Positions 53,197-63,649 of a stretch of 64,000 bases of DNA are shown here, in pieces; the first letter of the stretch is position 1, and every line of letters starts with the position of its first letter. The DNA comes from an uncultured Thalassotalea sp. (GTDB taxonomy: Bacteria > Pseudomonadota > Gammaproteobacteria > Enterobacterales > Alteromonadaceae). Under the pieces are notes generated by a model that saw only the letters and a list, made by a program, of their open reading frames with translations, ran no database searches and was not told the DNA's origin. The position numbers were made by a program, and so were the translations under genes. The stretch spans positions 992,001 through 1,056,000 of the forward strand of contig CANLNK010000001.1 of the NCBI GenBank assembly GCA_947492575.1. Reading direction: 5' to 3'.

Positions 53197-54390
53197 TTAA
53201 TTACGGTCGTTATTTTCTTCATTTGTTTCTGCCTCTAAATCAGTAATAGAGACCTTACCTGAATTACTTAAATGTTCTGCGTGCATGGTTTTCAGCTTAG
53301 TGATCATTTCAGGTGAAAAACGTCCAAAAGTCACTGCACGTTGCGCCATAAATGAAGACGTAACGGTTAGGTTAATGTTACCGTAGCCGCCTGAATCATC
53401 GATTTGCTCTTGACGACCAGCAGAATCTATTAAAGCTGCCGCGTTATTACTAACACCGCCTCCATATTGGCGTTCAGTACCGTAAACATCAGCGATTTTC
53501 CAGTTACTGATATTGGTTCTTACGCGCTTAGCATTTTCTAAGTCGTAACGCATAGAGCCTTCTAGGTGCTGCAAAATATGACGGTTTAGGTCTTCATCAA
53601 AGTTTGGGAAGAAAACTTCATCACGTTCATACAGGCTAGAAACACGGAATGTTTTTTTCTTGGTATCCGCAAAAGTACCGCGGTTAGAGTTAACAAAGTT
53701 GGTAGCGTTGCGATCCAACTCATCCCAAACCGTCTCACCGGTAAACGCACGATTTAAAATGTTGGGAGCTGCAATAATCCCTTGGTAGAAACCGTAAATA
53801 AGCACAGGTGAATAGCCAAATTTCTCCGGCACTATTTTATATTTAATGTCGTTAAGGCTTAGCTTAACACCGGCAACGGTTAACTTTTTCTCTTTCAGCG
53901 GTGAGTCGCTGTCAGTTAAAAAGTCTTCAAGTTTTCGAATAGGGTATTCATCAATGATGTCGGCGATAATTGTGGCATTGTATAGGTTAAGCCAATACGC
54001 CAATTGTTCGTCTTTGCTAAAGAGCTTTAACGGCACTTCTGAAGGTACTTTCTGAAGGCTTTCACTTATGTTTCTGAAGTGGTGCTTGTGGTCATCTTCT
54101 TTGAATGACTCATATAAAAAGCGGTTACCTTCTAAAGCAGTGAGTTTATTGATATTCGCTTTTAATCGCGTACCGGTTTTCGCTTTACCAGCTTTAGCGA
54201 TGGCTCGAGAAGAACGGCCTGCATTAAGTACGCTGGCACGCAGTAGATAAGTGTAATCGTCGTAGTTGATGGCGTACGTAGAGCTTCTATCATAGCCTCT
54301 AAATGGCTCTGGTATGTTTGCTTCATCAGCAGCTGCAACACTTGAAAAGCCAATTATTGCAACGAAAGCACTTAGTATTATTTTTTTCAT
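53197..54390 (-). CDS. Exported DUF547 protein, copy 2
   Basis: 397 residues from the ATG at 54390 (AAGGA 10 bases upstream); a longer frame starting at 54462 is rejected. Signal peptide MKKIILSAFVAIIGFSSVAA. The mature protein is nearly the same as copy 1 through the DUF547 domain (EQLAYWLNLYNATIIADII) and the C-terminal NISNWKIADVYGTERQYGG region; differences cluster near the ends and in a short linker (DSAGRQEQIDDSGGYGN). It is transcribed with copy 3, which ends 84 bp before it. Function unknown; a secreted or periplasmic role is all that can be said. Confidence 0.85.
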   Translation of the reverse strand: MKKIILSAFVAIIGFSSVAAADEANIPEPFRGYDRSSTYAINYDDYTYLLRASVLNAGRSSRAIAKAGKAKTGTRLKANINKLTALEGNRFLYESFKEDDHKHHFRNISESLQKVPSEVPLKLFSKDEQLAYWLNLYNATIIADIIDEYPIRKLEDFLTDSDSPLKEKKLTVAGVKLSLNDIKYKIVPEKFGYSPVLIYGFYQGIIAAPNILNRAFTGETVWDELDRNATNFVNSNRGTFADTKKKTFRVSSLYERDEVFFPNFDEDLNRHILQHLEGSMRYDLENAKRVRTNISNWKIADVYGTERQYGGGVSNNAAALIDSAGRQEQIDDSGGYGNINLTVTSSFMAQRAVTFGRFSPEMITKLKTMHAEHLSNSGKVSITDLEAETNEENNDRN

Positions 54391-54473
54391 TCTGATGTCC
54401 TTATTGACGCTTCCACCGTTTAATTTATCAACTATAAGCGACAAGTAAATAGCCAAAGACAAAACAATCGAGA

Positions 54474-55664
54474 TTAATTCTCATTTTCGTTGTTTTTAGT
54501 TTCCACCTGCTCGATAGTGATATCGGTAACAGTTACATTGGTTTTATTACGTACATGGCCATCTCTTAGCAGTTGTAGTTTTTCAAGCACGTAAGGTGAA
54601 AAGCGCCCGAGCGGTTTTTGCTTTTCCAAAACCATTGCCATCACAGCTTCTCCACCTAGTGGGGTATTACCTGCGCCGCTGCTTGTTTTTACAGCATTTA
54701 ACATGGCTGCGGGGTTATCGCTAATACCGCCGCCGTACTCTCTGTCTGTGCCATACAGATCAGTAATGCGCCAGTTGTTAATGCGAGGCTTTAAGTTGGT
54801 GGCATACTTAAGCTCAGTTCTCATGCTACCCTCTAAGTGCTTTTCTAAATGGCTATAAAGTGTTTTATCAGCTTTTTCGAAAAACACTTTGTCTCGCTCA
54901 TACAGCTCTGAAACGTAAAATCTACCTTGATGATCGAGATAAGTTCCTCGATTAGAGTTTATAAAGTCGGTGGCAATTAACGACAACTTTTGCCAAACGT
55001 GCTGTCCAGTAAATGCTTTGGTTTGAATACTCGGCCCACCGATATGCCCTTGGAAAAAGCCGTAAACAAGTAGCGGGTCGTAGCCAAATTTTGCAGGTAC
55101 AATTTTATACTTGATGTCATGTAGGCTGATATCTATACCTGCAACTTGTAGCGACTTTTCGAAATAGGGAGAGTCACTGTCGTTGTAAAACTTCTTAAGT
55201 TTCTGTACTGGGTAGGCGTCAATAAGTTCACTGATTAGGGTAATATTGTAGAGGTTTAACCAATAGGCGAGCTGTTCGTTTTCTGGCCATTGTTGGAAAG
55301 GGACTTCACCGGGTAAGGTTTGTAAGTTTTTACTTATCTTTTCAAAGGCCGATTTTTGTGGTTCCTCTCGATAAGACTCAAAATAAAAGCGGTTTGCCTC
55401 ATTAGTGGTGATTAACGCGAACTTGGGCTGACGGTCTTTTAGCCTTGTCCCTGTTCTGGGATCGTCGTTTTTTCCAGCAATACGAGAAGAGCGGCCAAAA
55501 TCCATAACACTCAGATCTAACAATGCATCAAGGTCGTCATAATTAATGCGTAAATCAATTTTATTGTTGTGACCTTGAAAAGGCTCGGGTAGGGAGGTTT
55601 CATCAGCAATTGCACTTCCCATTGATAAGCCCAGTATTAGCAGAGCTTTCTTAAAAAGATCCAT
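54474..55664 (-). CDS. Exported DUF547 protein, copy 3
   Basis: 396 residues from the ATG at 55664 with AAGGAG 8 bases upstream. Signal peptide to about residue 21 (MGSAIADE). Same domain plan as copies 1 and 2 but clearly more diverged: EQLAYWLNLYNITLISELI, HDIKYKIVPAKFGYD, NNWRITDLYGTDREYGG. It is the promoter-proximal copy, so copies 2 and 1 likely derive from a later duplication. The start region carries a 23-bp palindrome (55717-55739) about 55 bp upstream of the ATG. Confidence 0.85.
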   Translation of the reverse strand: MDLFKKALLILGLSMGSAIADETSLPEPFQGHNNKIDLRINYDDLDALLDLSVMDFGRSSRIAGKNDDPRTGTRLKDRQPKFALITTNEANRFYFESYREEPQKSAFEKISKNLQTLPGEVPFQQWPENEQLAYWLNLYNITLISELIDAYPVQKLKKFYNDSDSPYFEKSLQVAGIDISLHDIKYKIVPAKFGYDPLLVYGFFQGHIGGPSIQTKAFTGQHVWQKLSLIATDFINSNRGTYLDHQGRFYVSELYERDKVFFEKADKTLYSHLEKHLEGSMRTELKYATNLKPRINNWRITDLYGTDREYGGGISDNPAAMLNAVKTSSGAGNTPLGGEAVMAMVLEKQKPLGRFSPYVLEKLQLLRDGHVRNKTNVTVTDITIEQVETKNNENEN

Positions 55665-55716
55665 CTCTATCTCCTTATCCATAAAATGAATGAAGCAAAA
55701 CTAACGTTTGCTACCT

Positions 55717-55739
55717 GTTTGTCGAATAATTCGACAAAC
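55717..55739. promoter_or_regulatory. Palindrome upstream of the DUF547 genes, candidate operator
   Basis: Perfect inverted repeat with arms GTTTGTCGAAT and ATTCGACAAAC around one central A. It has no T-run, so an operator is more likely than a terminator. Regulator unknown. The rest of the gap to gcvT (55740-56135) is AT-rich; no riboswitch or ORF was recognised there. Confidence 0.5.
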
Positions 55740-56135
55740 ATCAACTCTACCATCATTCGTAGTTTTGTAAAGTTATGAGAACTATAGCTTTTATTAAATT
55801 GCGCTTGTTTTCTTGTTAGTTACAGTGATTGTTATCCATTTGTTTTACATAAAAAATCCTGACCAGTTGTACAAGAAAAAATATTTCAAATTTATTGCGG
55901 TTAGCGTCGCAGTATCTCTAGCGCTTTTGAGTTTAGTTTTATAAATAGGTGTTTGTAAGAATTATGTTCGGAATAAATGGTATTTATTGGTTTTGTGTTC
56001 GATTGAGGTGCTTTTTGTTGTTGAATCACTGAACTGCTTTAAATATAATTTCGCGCAAGTTTTGTAAATCCAATGTCTATACTCTACTGTTCTTCAGTAG
56101 CTGCTAATAGCGTTCTAACAAGAGTGAAAACAACG

Positions 56136-57224
56136 ATGACAAACAAAACCGTTCTTCATGCCAAGCACTTAGAAGCTGGCGCTAAAATGGTTGATTTCCA
56201 CGGCTGGGAAATGCCAATTAACTATGGTTCGCAAATCGAAGAGCACCATGCTGTTCGCCAAGATGCAGGTATGTTTGATGTATCACATATGACCATCGTT
56301 GATGTAGAGGGTGCTGATGCAAAAGCATTCCTTCGTAAACTTGTCATTAACGACGTTGATAAGTTAAACGTTGCAGGTAAAGCACTTTACACGGGTATGT
56401 GTAATGAAGAAGGCGGTGTGATCGACGACCTTATTATTTACTTTTTCAACGACACTAGCTACCGCTTAGTGGTTAACTCTGCAACTCGTGAAAAAGATTT
56501 AGCTTGGATTGCTACGCAGTCAGCAGATTTCGCAGTAACAGTTACCGAACGTCCAGAGTTCGGCATGATTGCTGTTCAAGGCCCAGAAGCGAAAGCGAAA
56601 GTGGCGACCATTTTAAACGCAGAACAAAATGCCGCCGTAGAAGGTATGAAGCCGTTCTTTGGTTTACAAGCTGGCGAATTGTTTATCGCAACGACTGGTT
56701 ACACTGGCGAAGCTGGTTACGAAATTGTTGTACCAGAAGCGCAAGCAGCTGATCTTTGGCAGCAACTATTAGATGCGGGTGTTAAACCAGCAGGCTTAGG
56801 TGCTCGTGATACGCTTCGTTTAGAAGCTGGCATGAACTTATACGGCTTAGATATGGATGAGTCTGTAACGCCACTTGCGGCAAACATGGCTTGGACAATT
56901 AGCTGGGATGACGAAGCGCGTGATTTCATCGGCAAAGCAAAATTAGCAGAACTTCGCGAAGCTGGCTCAGAGCCAAAATTAGTGGGTCTTATCTTAGAAG
57001 AGAAGGGCGTTTTACGTTCAGGTCTTAAAGTTGTGACTGAGCACGGTGAAGGTGTAATCACTTCAGGTACTTTCTCTCCAACGCTTGGCCACTCAATAGC
57101 CATGGCTCGTGTGCCACGTGCAGTTAAGTTAGAAGACACAGTACAAGTAGAAATGCGCAAGAAGTTGGTTGACGTAAAAGTGATCAAGCCAAGCTTTGCT
57201 CGCAACGGTAAAAAAGCATTCTAA
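56136..57224 (+). CDS. gcvT: Glycine cleavage system aminomethyltransferase (T protein)
   Basis: 362 residues from the ATG at 56136; the frame also opens at 56073 but the extra 21 residues are not family-like. GcvT takes the aminomethyl group from lipoyl-GcvH, transferring the methylene to tetrahydrofolate and releasing ammonia. Motifs: [52 protein letters not shown]. Length is normal (E. coli 364). First gene of gcvTHP. Confidence 0.96.
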   Translation: MTNKTVLHAKHLEAGAKMVDFHGWEMPINYGSQIEEHHAVRQDAGMFDVSHMTIVDVEGADAKAFLRKLVINDVDKLNVAGKALYTGMCNEEGGVIDDLIIYFFNDTSYRLVVNSATREKDLAWIATQSADFAVTVTERPEFGMIAVQGPEAKAKVATILNAEQNAAVEGMKPFFGLQAGELFIATTGYTGEAGYEIVVPEAQAADLWQQLLDAGVKPAGLGARDTLRLEAGMNLYGLDMDESVTPLAANMAWTISWDDEARDFIGKAKLAELREAGSEPKLVGLILEEKGVLRSGLKVVTEHGEGVITSGTFSPTLGHSIAMARVPRAVKLEDTVQVEMRKKLVDVKVIKPSFARNGKKAF

Positions 57225-57241
57225 TAAAGCCTTTATGGGTT

Positions 57242-57273
57242 AGGTCAACTCTTCGCTTGGACAGAGTTGACCT
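57242..57273. repeat. Hairpin between gcvT and gcvH
   Basis: AGGTCAACTC / GAGTTGACCT with a 12-base loop and no T-run. Possible mRNA processing or stability element. Confidence 0.55.
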
Positions 57274-57355
57274 GTGAAGTAAATCCTCTATATTTGAGCT
57301 TGAGTACTTCACTTAGCGAATTAAATTTTAAAGATAATAATTTAGGAACAAAAAA

Positions 57356-57745
57356 ATGAGCAACATTCCTTCAGAGTTAAAATACGCAACATCCCATGAG
57401 TGGGTTCGTAACGAAGGTAACGGCATTGTTACTGTAGGTATTACAGAGCATGCACAAGAGCTACTAGGTGACATGGTTTTCGTTGAACTACCAGAAGTTG
57501 GCGAAAGTGTTAGCACTGGCGACGATGTAGCTGTTGCAGAGTCAGTTAAAGCGGCTTCAGACATTTACGCACCAATCACTGGTGAAGTTGTTGAAGTTAA
57601 CGAAGAGTTAGAAGACTCTCCGGAGCTTGTAAACTCTGATGCATACGGTGACGGCTGGATGTTCAAAGTCAAAATCGAAGATGAAGGCGAGCTAGAAAGT
57701 TTGCTTGATGCTGAAGGCTACGCGAACTCTATCGACGAAGACTAA
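57356..57745 (+). CDS. gcvH: Glycine cleavage system H protein
   Basis: 129 residues. Lipoyl carrier that shuttles the aminomethyl group among the P, T and L proteins. The lipoyl-lysine is Lys65 in [13 protein letters not shown]. Other landmarks: SHEWVRNEG start region, [13 protein letters not shown], and [21 protein letters not shown] (given as [10 protein letters not shown]). RBS near AGGAACAAAAA. Lies between gcvT and gcvP. Confidence 0.97.
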   Translation: MSNIPSELKYATSHEWVRNEGNGIVTVGITEHAQELLGDMVFVELPEVGESVSTGDDVAVAESVKAASDIYAPITGEVVEVNEELEDSPELVNSDAYGDGWMFKVKIEDEGELESLLDAEGYANSIDED

Positions 57746-57754
57746 TTTAGCGTT

Positions 57755-57866
57755 GCTAATCTTGTTTAGGCTGCATTGCCTGCGTAAATGAACTCAATCA
57801 CATAGTTATCTATGCTCATGACTTCATTGACTTTGACGGCTTTGCCTAAACAAAGATTATCTTAGC
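57755..57866. repeat. Long imperfect inverted repeat between gcvH and gcvP
   Basis: Outer arms GCTAA and TTAGC, inner arms AATCTTGTTTAGGC (57758-57771) and GCCTAAACAAAGATT (57844-57858), with further pairing TGAACTCAATCACATAG against CTATGCTCATGACTTCA around a TTAT loop. The 112-bp structure resembles a small REP/MITE-like element. Confidence 0.6.
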
Positions 57867-57996
57867 TATAAATATAGCTAAGTGGAAACCTAATTTAATC
57901 AAAGATTTATATAAAGCCTTAAACTGCAACTAAGTTTGGGGCTTTCTTTTTAAATACGTACTCAAACGTTTGTAATTTTTTAAGTGAAGCTGTTTT

Positions 57997-60915
57997 ATGA
58001 CTACCGAATCTCACGCAAACCAAGCGCTAAGTGATTTAGAGCAAACTCAAGACTTTATTCGTCGTCACATTGGTCCAGACGAAGCACAAACTCAAGCTAT
58101 GCTAGCTGAAATCGGCGCTGACTCCGTAGATGCATTGATTGACGAAATTGTTCCTGCAAACATCCGTTTAGCTGACTTACCTGCGATTGGTGAGAGTAAA
58201 ACAGAAGTTAAAGCATTAGCCGACTTAAAAGCTGTTGCTAGCAAAAACAAAGTAAATACTTCTTACATCGGTTTAGGCTACTACGGCACACTAACGCCAA
58301 ACGTTATTTTACGTAACGTATTAGAAAATCCGGGTTGGTACACGGCTTACACGCCTTACCAACCAGAAATTGCACAAGGCCGCTTAGAATCACTGCTTAA
58401 CTATCAGCAAATGTGTTTAGACCTAACCGGTTTAGACCTAGCATCTGCGTCATTACTTGACGAAGGTACGGCTGCTGCCGAAGCAATGGCATTAGCTAAG
58501 CGTGTATCGAAGAATAAAAAATCAAACGCATTCTTTGTAGCAAAAGAGGTTTACCCACAAACAATTTCTGTTGTTAAGAACCGCGCTGAGTTTTTTGGCT
58601 TTGACATCATCGTTGCACCAGCTGCAACGGTCGGTGAGCACGACGTATTTGGTGCATTACTGCAATATCCAACGGCAACAGGTGAAATCGTTGATATCCG
58701 CCCATTAATCGAAGCGGTACAAGAGAAAAAAGGTATTGTTGCGGTAGCTGCTGACATCATGAGTTTAGTGCTACTGAAAGCACCTGGTGAATTAGGTGCA
58801 GATGTAGTGATTGGTTCATCTCAACGCTTTGGTGTTCCAATGGGGTACGGTGGTCCACACGCTGCATTCTTTACAACATCTGACAAGTACAAGCGTTCAA
58901 TGCCTGGTCGTATCATCGGTGTATCAAAAGATACGCGCGGTAACAGCGCACTTCGCATGGCGATGCAAACGCGTGAGCAGCATATTCGTCGTGAAAAAGC
59001 GAACTCAAATATTTGTACTGCGCAAGTATTACTAGCGAACATGGCAGCGTTCTACGCGGTTTACCATGGTCCACAAGGCCTTAAAACAATTGCTAATCGC
59101 ATTCACCGTTTCGCAGACATTTTATGTTTAGGTACAGCAACAAAAGGCTTACAAGCCATTCACGCTAACTACTTCGACACATTAACATTCAACGTTGACG
59201 CTATTGATGGCTTTAGCAAAGATGAGATTGTTGCGCGTGCTTTAGCAGCCGATCTTAACTTACGTACTGACGTTGAGGGTCAAGTAAGTGTTTCACTTGA
59301 CGAAACAACAACTCGTGAAGATGTCGCTGTATTATTCGATGTACTACTTGGCGAAGGTCATGGCTTAGACGTGGCTGAGCTAGATGCGAAGATTATCGAA
59401 TGTGGTCACTCGTCTATTCCTGCTGAACTAGTGCGTGAATCAGACATTTTAACGCACCCAGTATTTAATTCTTACCACAGCGAAACTGAAATGCTTCGCT
59501 ACATTAAGAAATTAGAAAACAAAGACCTTGCGTTGAATCACTCAATGATTTCGTTAGGTTCTTGTACCATGAAGCTAAACGCAACAGCGCAAATGATCCC
59601 AGTATCATGGCCTGAATTTGCGAACATGCACCCGTTTGCGCCAGTTGACCAAGCTCAAGGTTACGCTGAGATGATCAACGAATTGGGTGAGTGGTTAGTT
59701 GAGTTAACTGGTTACGACAACATTTCAATGCAACCAAACTCAGGTGCTCAAGGTGAGTATGCTGGTTTAATCGCGATTCACAAATACCACGAGAGTCGAG
59801 GTGATGCGCACCGTAACATCTGTCTAATTCCTTCATCTGCACACGGTACTAACCCAGCGTCTGCGCAAATGGTTGGTATGAAGGTTGTTGTGGTTGACTG
59901 TGATAGCAGTGGTAACGTTGACATGGCAGACTTAAAAGCGAAAGCTGAAGAAGTTGCAGAGAACCTATCGTGTATCATGGTTACTTACCCGTCTACACAC
60001 GGTGTATACGAAGAAACAATTCGCGAGATTTGTGAGATCGTTCATGCAAATGGCGGCCAAGTATACCTAGACGGTGCAAACATGAACGCACAAGTTGGTG
60101 TTACATCTCCAGGCTTTATTGGTGCAGATGTATCACACTTAAACTTACATAAAACATTCGCTATTCCTCACGGTGGCGGCGGCCCAGGTATGGGGCCAAT
60201 TGGTGTTAAATCTCACCTTGCGCCTTTCTTACCGGATCATCCACTAATTACTGTGAATGAAAACACTAAAGGTAACGGTGCTGTTTCTGCCGCGCCATTT
60301 GGCTCTGCGGGCATTTTATGTATTTCTTACCTGTACTGTGCAATGTTAGGTAAGCAAGGTGTGACTGATTCAACTAAGTATGCAATTACTAATGCTAACT
60401 ACTTAGCGAAGAAGTTAAGCGAGCATTTCCCAATTCTTTACACTGGCGCGAACGGCCGTGTAGCGCACGAATGTATTGTTGATATGCGTCCGCTTAAAGA
60501 AGCGTCAGGCATCACTGAAATGGACGTAGCGAAGCGCTTAATGGACTATGGTTTCCACGCGCCAACAATGTCATTCCCAGTAGCCGGCACATTAATGATT
60601 GAGCCAACTGAGTCTGAAAGCAAAGTTGAGATTGATCGCTTTATTGAAGCAATGGTGTCTATTCGCGATGAAATCCGCAAAGTAGAGCAGGGTGAGTGGA
60701 CGATTGAAGATAACCCGCTTCATAACGCTCCGCATACGCTGGCTGATATTACAGACCCAGAGTGGAACCGTGCATACACAACTGCAGAAGCTGTATTCCC
60801 AGTACCTGCTGCGGCTGCTAACAAATTCTGGCCAACAGTTAACCGTATCGATGATGTATACGGTGACCGTAACCTAGTTTGTTCATGCCCTTCTATTGAT
60901 ACGTATAAAGACTAA
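57997..60915 (+). CDS. gcvP: Glycine dehydrogenase (decarboxylating), P protein
   Basis: 972 residues, normal for the single-chain form. PLP-dependent enzyme that decarboxylates glycine and loads the aminomethyl group on GcvH. N-terminal [41 protein letters not shown]; the PLP-lysine region [20 protein letters not shown] near residue 713; C-terminal [18 protein letters not shown]. Spaced about 250 bp from gcvH by the inverted repeat at 57755. Followed by a terminator. Confidence 0.98.
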   Translation: MTTESHANQALSDLEQTQDFIRRHIGPDEAQTQAMLAEIGADSVDALIDEIVPANIRLADLPAIGESKTEVKALADLKAVASKNKVNTSYIGLGYYGTLTPNVILRNVLENPGWYTAYTPYQPEIAQGRLESLLNYQQMCLDLTGLDLASASLLDEGTAAAEAMALAKRVSKNKKSNAFFVAKEVYPQTISVVKNRAEFFGFDIIVAPAATVGEHDVFGALLQYPTATGEIVDIRPLIEAVQEKKGIVAVAADIMSLVLLKAPGELGADVVIGSSQRFGVPMGYGGPHAAFFTTSDKYKRSMPGRIIGVSKDTRGNSALRMAMQTREQHIRREKANSNICTAQVLLANMAAFYAVYHGPQGLKTIANRIHRFADILCLGTATKGLQAIHANYFDTLTFNVDAIDGFSKDEIVARALAADLNLRTDVEGQVSVSLDETTTREDVAVLFDVLLGEGHGLDVAELDAKIIECGHSSIPAELVRESDILTHPVFNSYHSETEMLRYIKKLENKDLALNHSMISLGSCTMKLNATAQMIPVSWPEFANMHPFAPVDQAQGYAEMINELGEWLVELTGYDNISMQPNSGAQGEYAGLIAIHKYHESRGDAHRNICLIPSSAHGTNPASAQMVGMKVVVVDCDSSGNVDMADLKAKAEEVAENLSCIMVTYPSTHGVYEETIREICEIVHANGGQVYLDGANMNAQVGVTSPGFIGADVSHLNLHKTFAIPHGGGGPGMGPIGVKSHLAPFLPDHPLITVNENTKGNGAVSAAPFGSAGILCISYLYCAMLGKQGVTDSTKYAITNANYLAKKLSEHFPILYTGANGRVAHECIVDMRPLKEASGITEMDVAKRLMDYGFHAPTMSFPVAGTLMIEPTESESKVEIDRFIEAMVSIRDEIRKVEQGEWTIEDNPLHNAPHTLADITDPEWNRAYTTAEAVFPVPAAAANKFWPTVNRIDDVYGDRNLVCSCPSIDTYKD

Positions 60916-60960
60916 TTGGCGTATTTGAATACGACAATTGAAGTTGGAAATTTCTAAAAT

Positions 60961-60993
60961 AAAAAAGCGAGCTCTATGAAGCTCGCTTTTTTT
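60961..60993. terminator. Terminator of gcvTHP
   Basis: AAAAAAGCGAGC / GCTCGCTTTTTTT hairpin, usable in both directions, between gcvP and the convergent LysR gene. Confidence 0.9.
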
Positions 60994-61096
60994 ATGTTTG
61001 CCTATCAAATCCAACAATTCGTTATCTTAGGTGCACTATTGATACAATCTATTAACTAGCATTAGTTGAAATCATGAGTTTGCCACATTCGGCGAT

Positions 61097-62005
61097 TTAG
61101 AACTCATCCCAATAGGGTGTTTCTCCATAATACTCACTAATAAAATCAATAAATGTTCTAAGCTTGGTAGCCATCAATTGTCGGTGAGGGTAGACGGCGT
61201 AGAGTCCAAGTCCTTTGGGCTCATACTCGTTAAGTATCACTTTCAATTTTCCTTTCTTTATCGCGTCACCAACAAGAAATGTGGGTTGAAGTGCATACCC
61301 GTCACCAGCTATTGCAGCCTGTATCAAAATGTCGCCGTTATTACTGGAAATACTAGTCGCCTGCTCTTTACTAGCTGCTTTTAGGGCGTCAAAAAGGGGT
61401 GATGGGGTCTGATCGTAAGTCATGTAACTGTAATGAAGAAAGTGCTCAGGTATGAGTTGTTCTGGGTGGTCAGGTATCCCGTTACGTTCTAAGTACTCTG
61501 GTGATGCAACTAAAACCAACCTTATTGGCGCTATGCGCTTAGCGACCAAAGAAGAGTTTCTCAAATGACCAATTCTCAATGCTAGATCAAAGCCTTCTTC
61601 TACTACATCAACTTTTCGATCGTTAAGTTGTAAATTTATGCCAACCGAAGGGTATTGCTTTTTATAATCGCTAATGAGAGGTGCTAAGTGTTTAATTGAA
61701 AAAGAAACGGGGGCATTGATACGTAATAAGCCCTGAGCTTTACTCTTCAATTGTCCAAGTCCACTCTCCATATCTTGCAAACGGTCAAGAACTTGTCGAA
61801 CGTGCAGTACGCACTGTTCACCAGCTTCCGTTAGGCTTACTGAGCGTGTCGTGCGATTAAATAGCCTGACTCCTAAGTGCCCCTCAAAATCTGAAACATA
61901 TTTACTAATAAGTTGGTTTGAAGTCGCTAGCTTTTCTGCTGCTTTTGTAAAACCACCTTCTTCAGATACTGCAAGAAAGGCTTTCATCGTTTCAATTCTA
62001 TCCAC
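61097..62005 (-). CDS. LysR-family transcriptional regulator
   Basis: 302 residues from a GTG at 62005, giving the common family start MDRIETMKAFLAV. Helix-turn-helix at about 15-50 (GGFTKAAEKLATSNQLISKYVSDFE), then LFNRTTRSVSLTEAG; substrate-binding domain from about 90 to the end. The subtype (CrgA-like) frequently controls a neighbouring divergent gene. Here the divergent gene is a DoxX membrane protein followed by a GST, so regulation of that pair in response to an aromatic or electrophilic compound is a reasonable inference. Confidence 0.88.
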   Translation of the reverse strand: MDRIETMKAFLAVSEEGGFTKAAEKLATSNQLISKYVSDFEGHLGVRLFNRTTRSVSLTEAGEQCVLHVRQVLDRLQDMESGLGQLKSKAQGLLRINAPVSFSIKHLAPLISDYKKQYPSVGINLQLNDRKVDVVEEGFDLALRIGHLRNSSLVAKRIAPIRLVLVASPEYLERNGIPDHPEQLIPEHFLHYSYMTYDQTPSPLFDALKAASKEQATSISSNNGDILIQAAIAGDGYALQPTFLVGDAIKKGKLKVILNEYEPKGLGLYAVYPHRQLMATKLRTFIDFISEYYGETPYWDEF

Positions 62006-62152
62006 TTCTTATCTCTCTTTTTACTCTATTGCAAATATATTGTTTGTAATCATTCAATGAATGTGGTGTTTTTTAAACATTAATTTGGAAGTATTCTATT
62101 TTCAAGCTGATTTGAGCGAATTACACATTTTATATTTGAAGAGGAAATGAAA

Positions 62153-62602
62153 ATGAACAAATTAACGTTAAACACTTTATTTAAGTCTAGTGCAGGTTTT
62201 AGCTCTCTGGCTTTACGTATACCAGTAGGCATCATTCTGGCGGCTCACGGCGCACAGAAATTGTTTGGTTGGTTCGGTGGTTATGGCCTAGAAGGCACTG
62301 GTCAGTGGATGGCAAGCATTGGATTAGCGCCGGGCTACTTAATGGCATTGATGGCCGGCAGTGCAGAATTCTTTGGCGGAATAGCATTAATTTTGGGCTT
62401 TCTAACACGACCAGCAGCAGCTGTAAGTGCTTTTACAATGTTAGTGGCGATCTTTTTTGTTCATATTAACCACGGTTTGTTCATGAGCAATAACGGTTAT
62501 GAGTTTGCACTTAGCTTGTTTGCAGCTACGCTTGCTTTAGCGATTCAAGGTGGTGGACGACTATCTGTTGATAAAAAGTTGAGCAGTTTGTTAAGTCGAT
62601 AA
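62153..62602 (+). CDS. DoxX-family membrane protein
   Basis: 149 residues from the ATG at 62153 (GAGGAAATGAAA upstream; an ATG at 62147 is also possible). Four hydrophobic spans; N-terminal LALRIPVGIILAAHGAQKLFGWFGG and GSAEFFGGIALILGFLTRPAAA are the DoxX hallmarks. Family members are linked to terminal quinol oxidases and redox stress; E. coli YqjF is one, induced by nitroaromatic or quinone-like compounds. Followed after 105 bp by a GST of the YqjG type, the same order as in E. coli. Confidence 0.88.
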   Translation: MNKLTLNTLFKSSAGFSSLALRIPVGIILAAHGAQKLFGWFGGYGLEGTGQWMASIGLAPGYLMALMAGSAEFFGGIALILGFLTRPAAAVSAFTMLVAIFFVHINHGLFMSNNGYEFALSLFAATLALAIQGGGRLSVDKKLSSLLSR

Positions 62603-62707
62603 ATATAGCGATTGACACGCTTAGAAAGAATTTTTATACAGTTAAAAGATTTTAAAACCGGCTTTTTGCGACACTTTTAAAGCCGTTAGATAGGAAAAGG
62701 TGAAGTT

Positions 62708-63649
62708 ATGTTAGTGAATGGTCAATGGCAAAGTAAGTGGGATCCTGTTCAGAAAAAGGACAGTGAAGGAAGATTCATCCGTCAAAGCAGTGCTTTTACA
62801 AATCGTATTCTCAATGCGCAAACAGCGGTTGAAAATGGCCTTAGATTGTATGTTGCATATATTTGTCCTTGGGCGACGCGCACGTTAATCGCACGTTCGT
62901 TACTAGGATTAGAGCAGGTAATTGAAGTAAACGTGGTGGAACCTCAACTGGGTGACTTTGGTTGGAAGTTTGGCTCATTTCCAGGCGCAACTAACAGCGG
63001 TATTGAGGGAGTTGAGTTCGCTCACCAACTTTATACAAAGACGGATAAACAATATACGGGGCGAGCGACTGTACCTGTCCTTTGGGATATTGAGGGCGAT
63101 AAGATCATCAATAATGAGTCAGCAGATATATTGCGTATTTTTAATGATGATCTGAGACCTATCCATAATTCTGACGTTAACCTTTATCCTGATGCATTAA
63201 AAGCTGAGATTGACGCTTTTAATGAGAGTATCTATGACAGTGTAAACAACGGTGTTTATCGAGCTGGGTTTGCTTCAAGTCAACAGGCCTATGACGAAGC
63301 AATGGCTTCTTTGTTCGACCGTTTAGAGACACTAGACGAACATTTCCAGCAAAACGACTACGCCGTTGGCAACCAGTTAACAGAAAGTGATATTCGCTTG
63401 TTTGTCACTCTTGTACGTTTTGACGTAGCCTATCACGGTTTGTTCAAAACGAATGTTAAGTCAATCAGTGACTATTCTGGATTGTCAGCGTATTTAGAGC
63501 GTTTGTTAAAAATTGATGCTTTTGCAAAGAATACTCGCGTAGACCATATCAAAGCAGGTTACTATTCGATTAAAGCGTTAAACCCTTCTCAGATTGTGCC
63601 GAAAGGGCCACAACTTGATTGGTTTAAATATTTGTCGAAAGGGGTTTAA
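62708..63649 (+). CDS. Glutathionyl-hydroquinone reductase (xi-class GST, YqjG-like)
   Basis: 313 residues. GS-hydroquinone reductases remove glutathione from glutathionyl-hydroquinones using a catalytic Cys. The signature is YICPWATRTLIAR with Cys53, and the family's TVPVLWD and NNESADILRIFND segments and the C-terminal all-helical domain with ESDIRLFVTLVRFDVAYHGLFK (described as ESDIRLFVTLVRFD) are present. A GGAAAAGG site precedes the ATG. Paired with the DoxX gene, it suggests protection against quinones or nitroaromatics. Confidence 0.9.
   Translation: MLVNGQWQSKWDPVQKKDSEGRFIRQSSAFTNRILNAQTAVENGLRLYVAYICPWATRTLIARSLLGLEQVIEVNVVEPQLGDFGWKFGSFPGATNSGIEGVEFAHQLYTKTDKQYTGRATVPVLWDIEGDKIINNESADILRIFNDDLRPIHNSDVNLYPDALKAEIDAFNESIYDSVNNGVYRAGFASSQQAYDEAMASLFDRLETLDEHFQQNDYAVGNQLTESDIRLFVTLVRFDVAYHGLFKTNVKSISDYSGLSAYLERLLKIDAFAKNTRVDHIKAGYYSIKALNPSQIVPKGPQLDWFKYLSKGV

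Noticed and set aside
54391-54462. Extended start of DUF547 copy 2
   Set aside because: The upstream 24 residues are not signal-like; the internal ATG begins a perfect signal peptide and has a ribosome binding site.
55740-56135. Glycine riboswitch upstream of gcvT
   Set aside because: Looked for the paired aptamer pattern with conserved GGAGAG-type core; not found in this AT-rich region.
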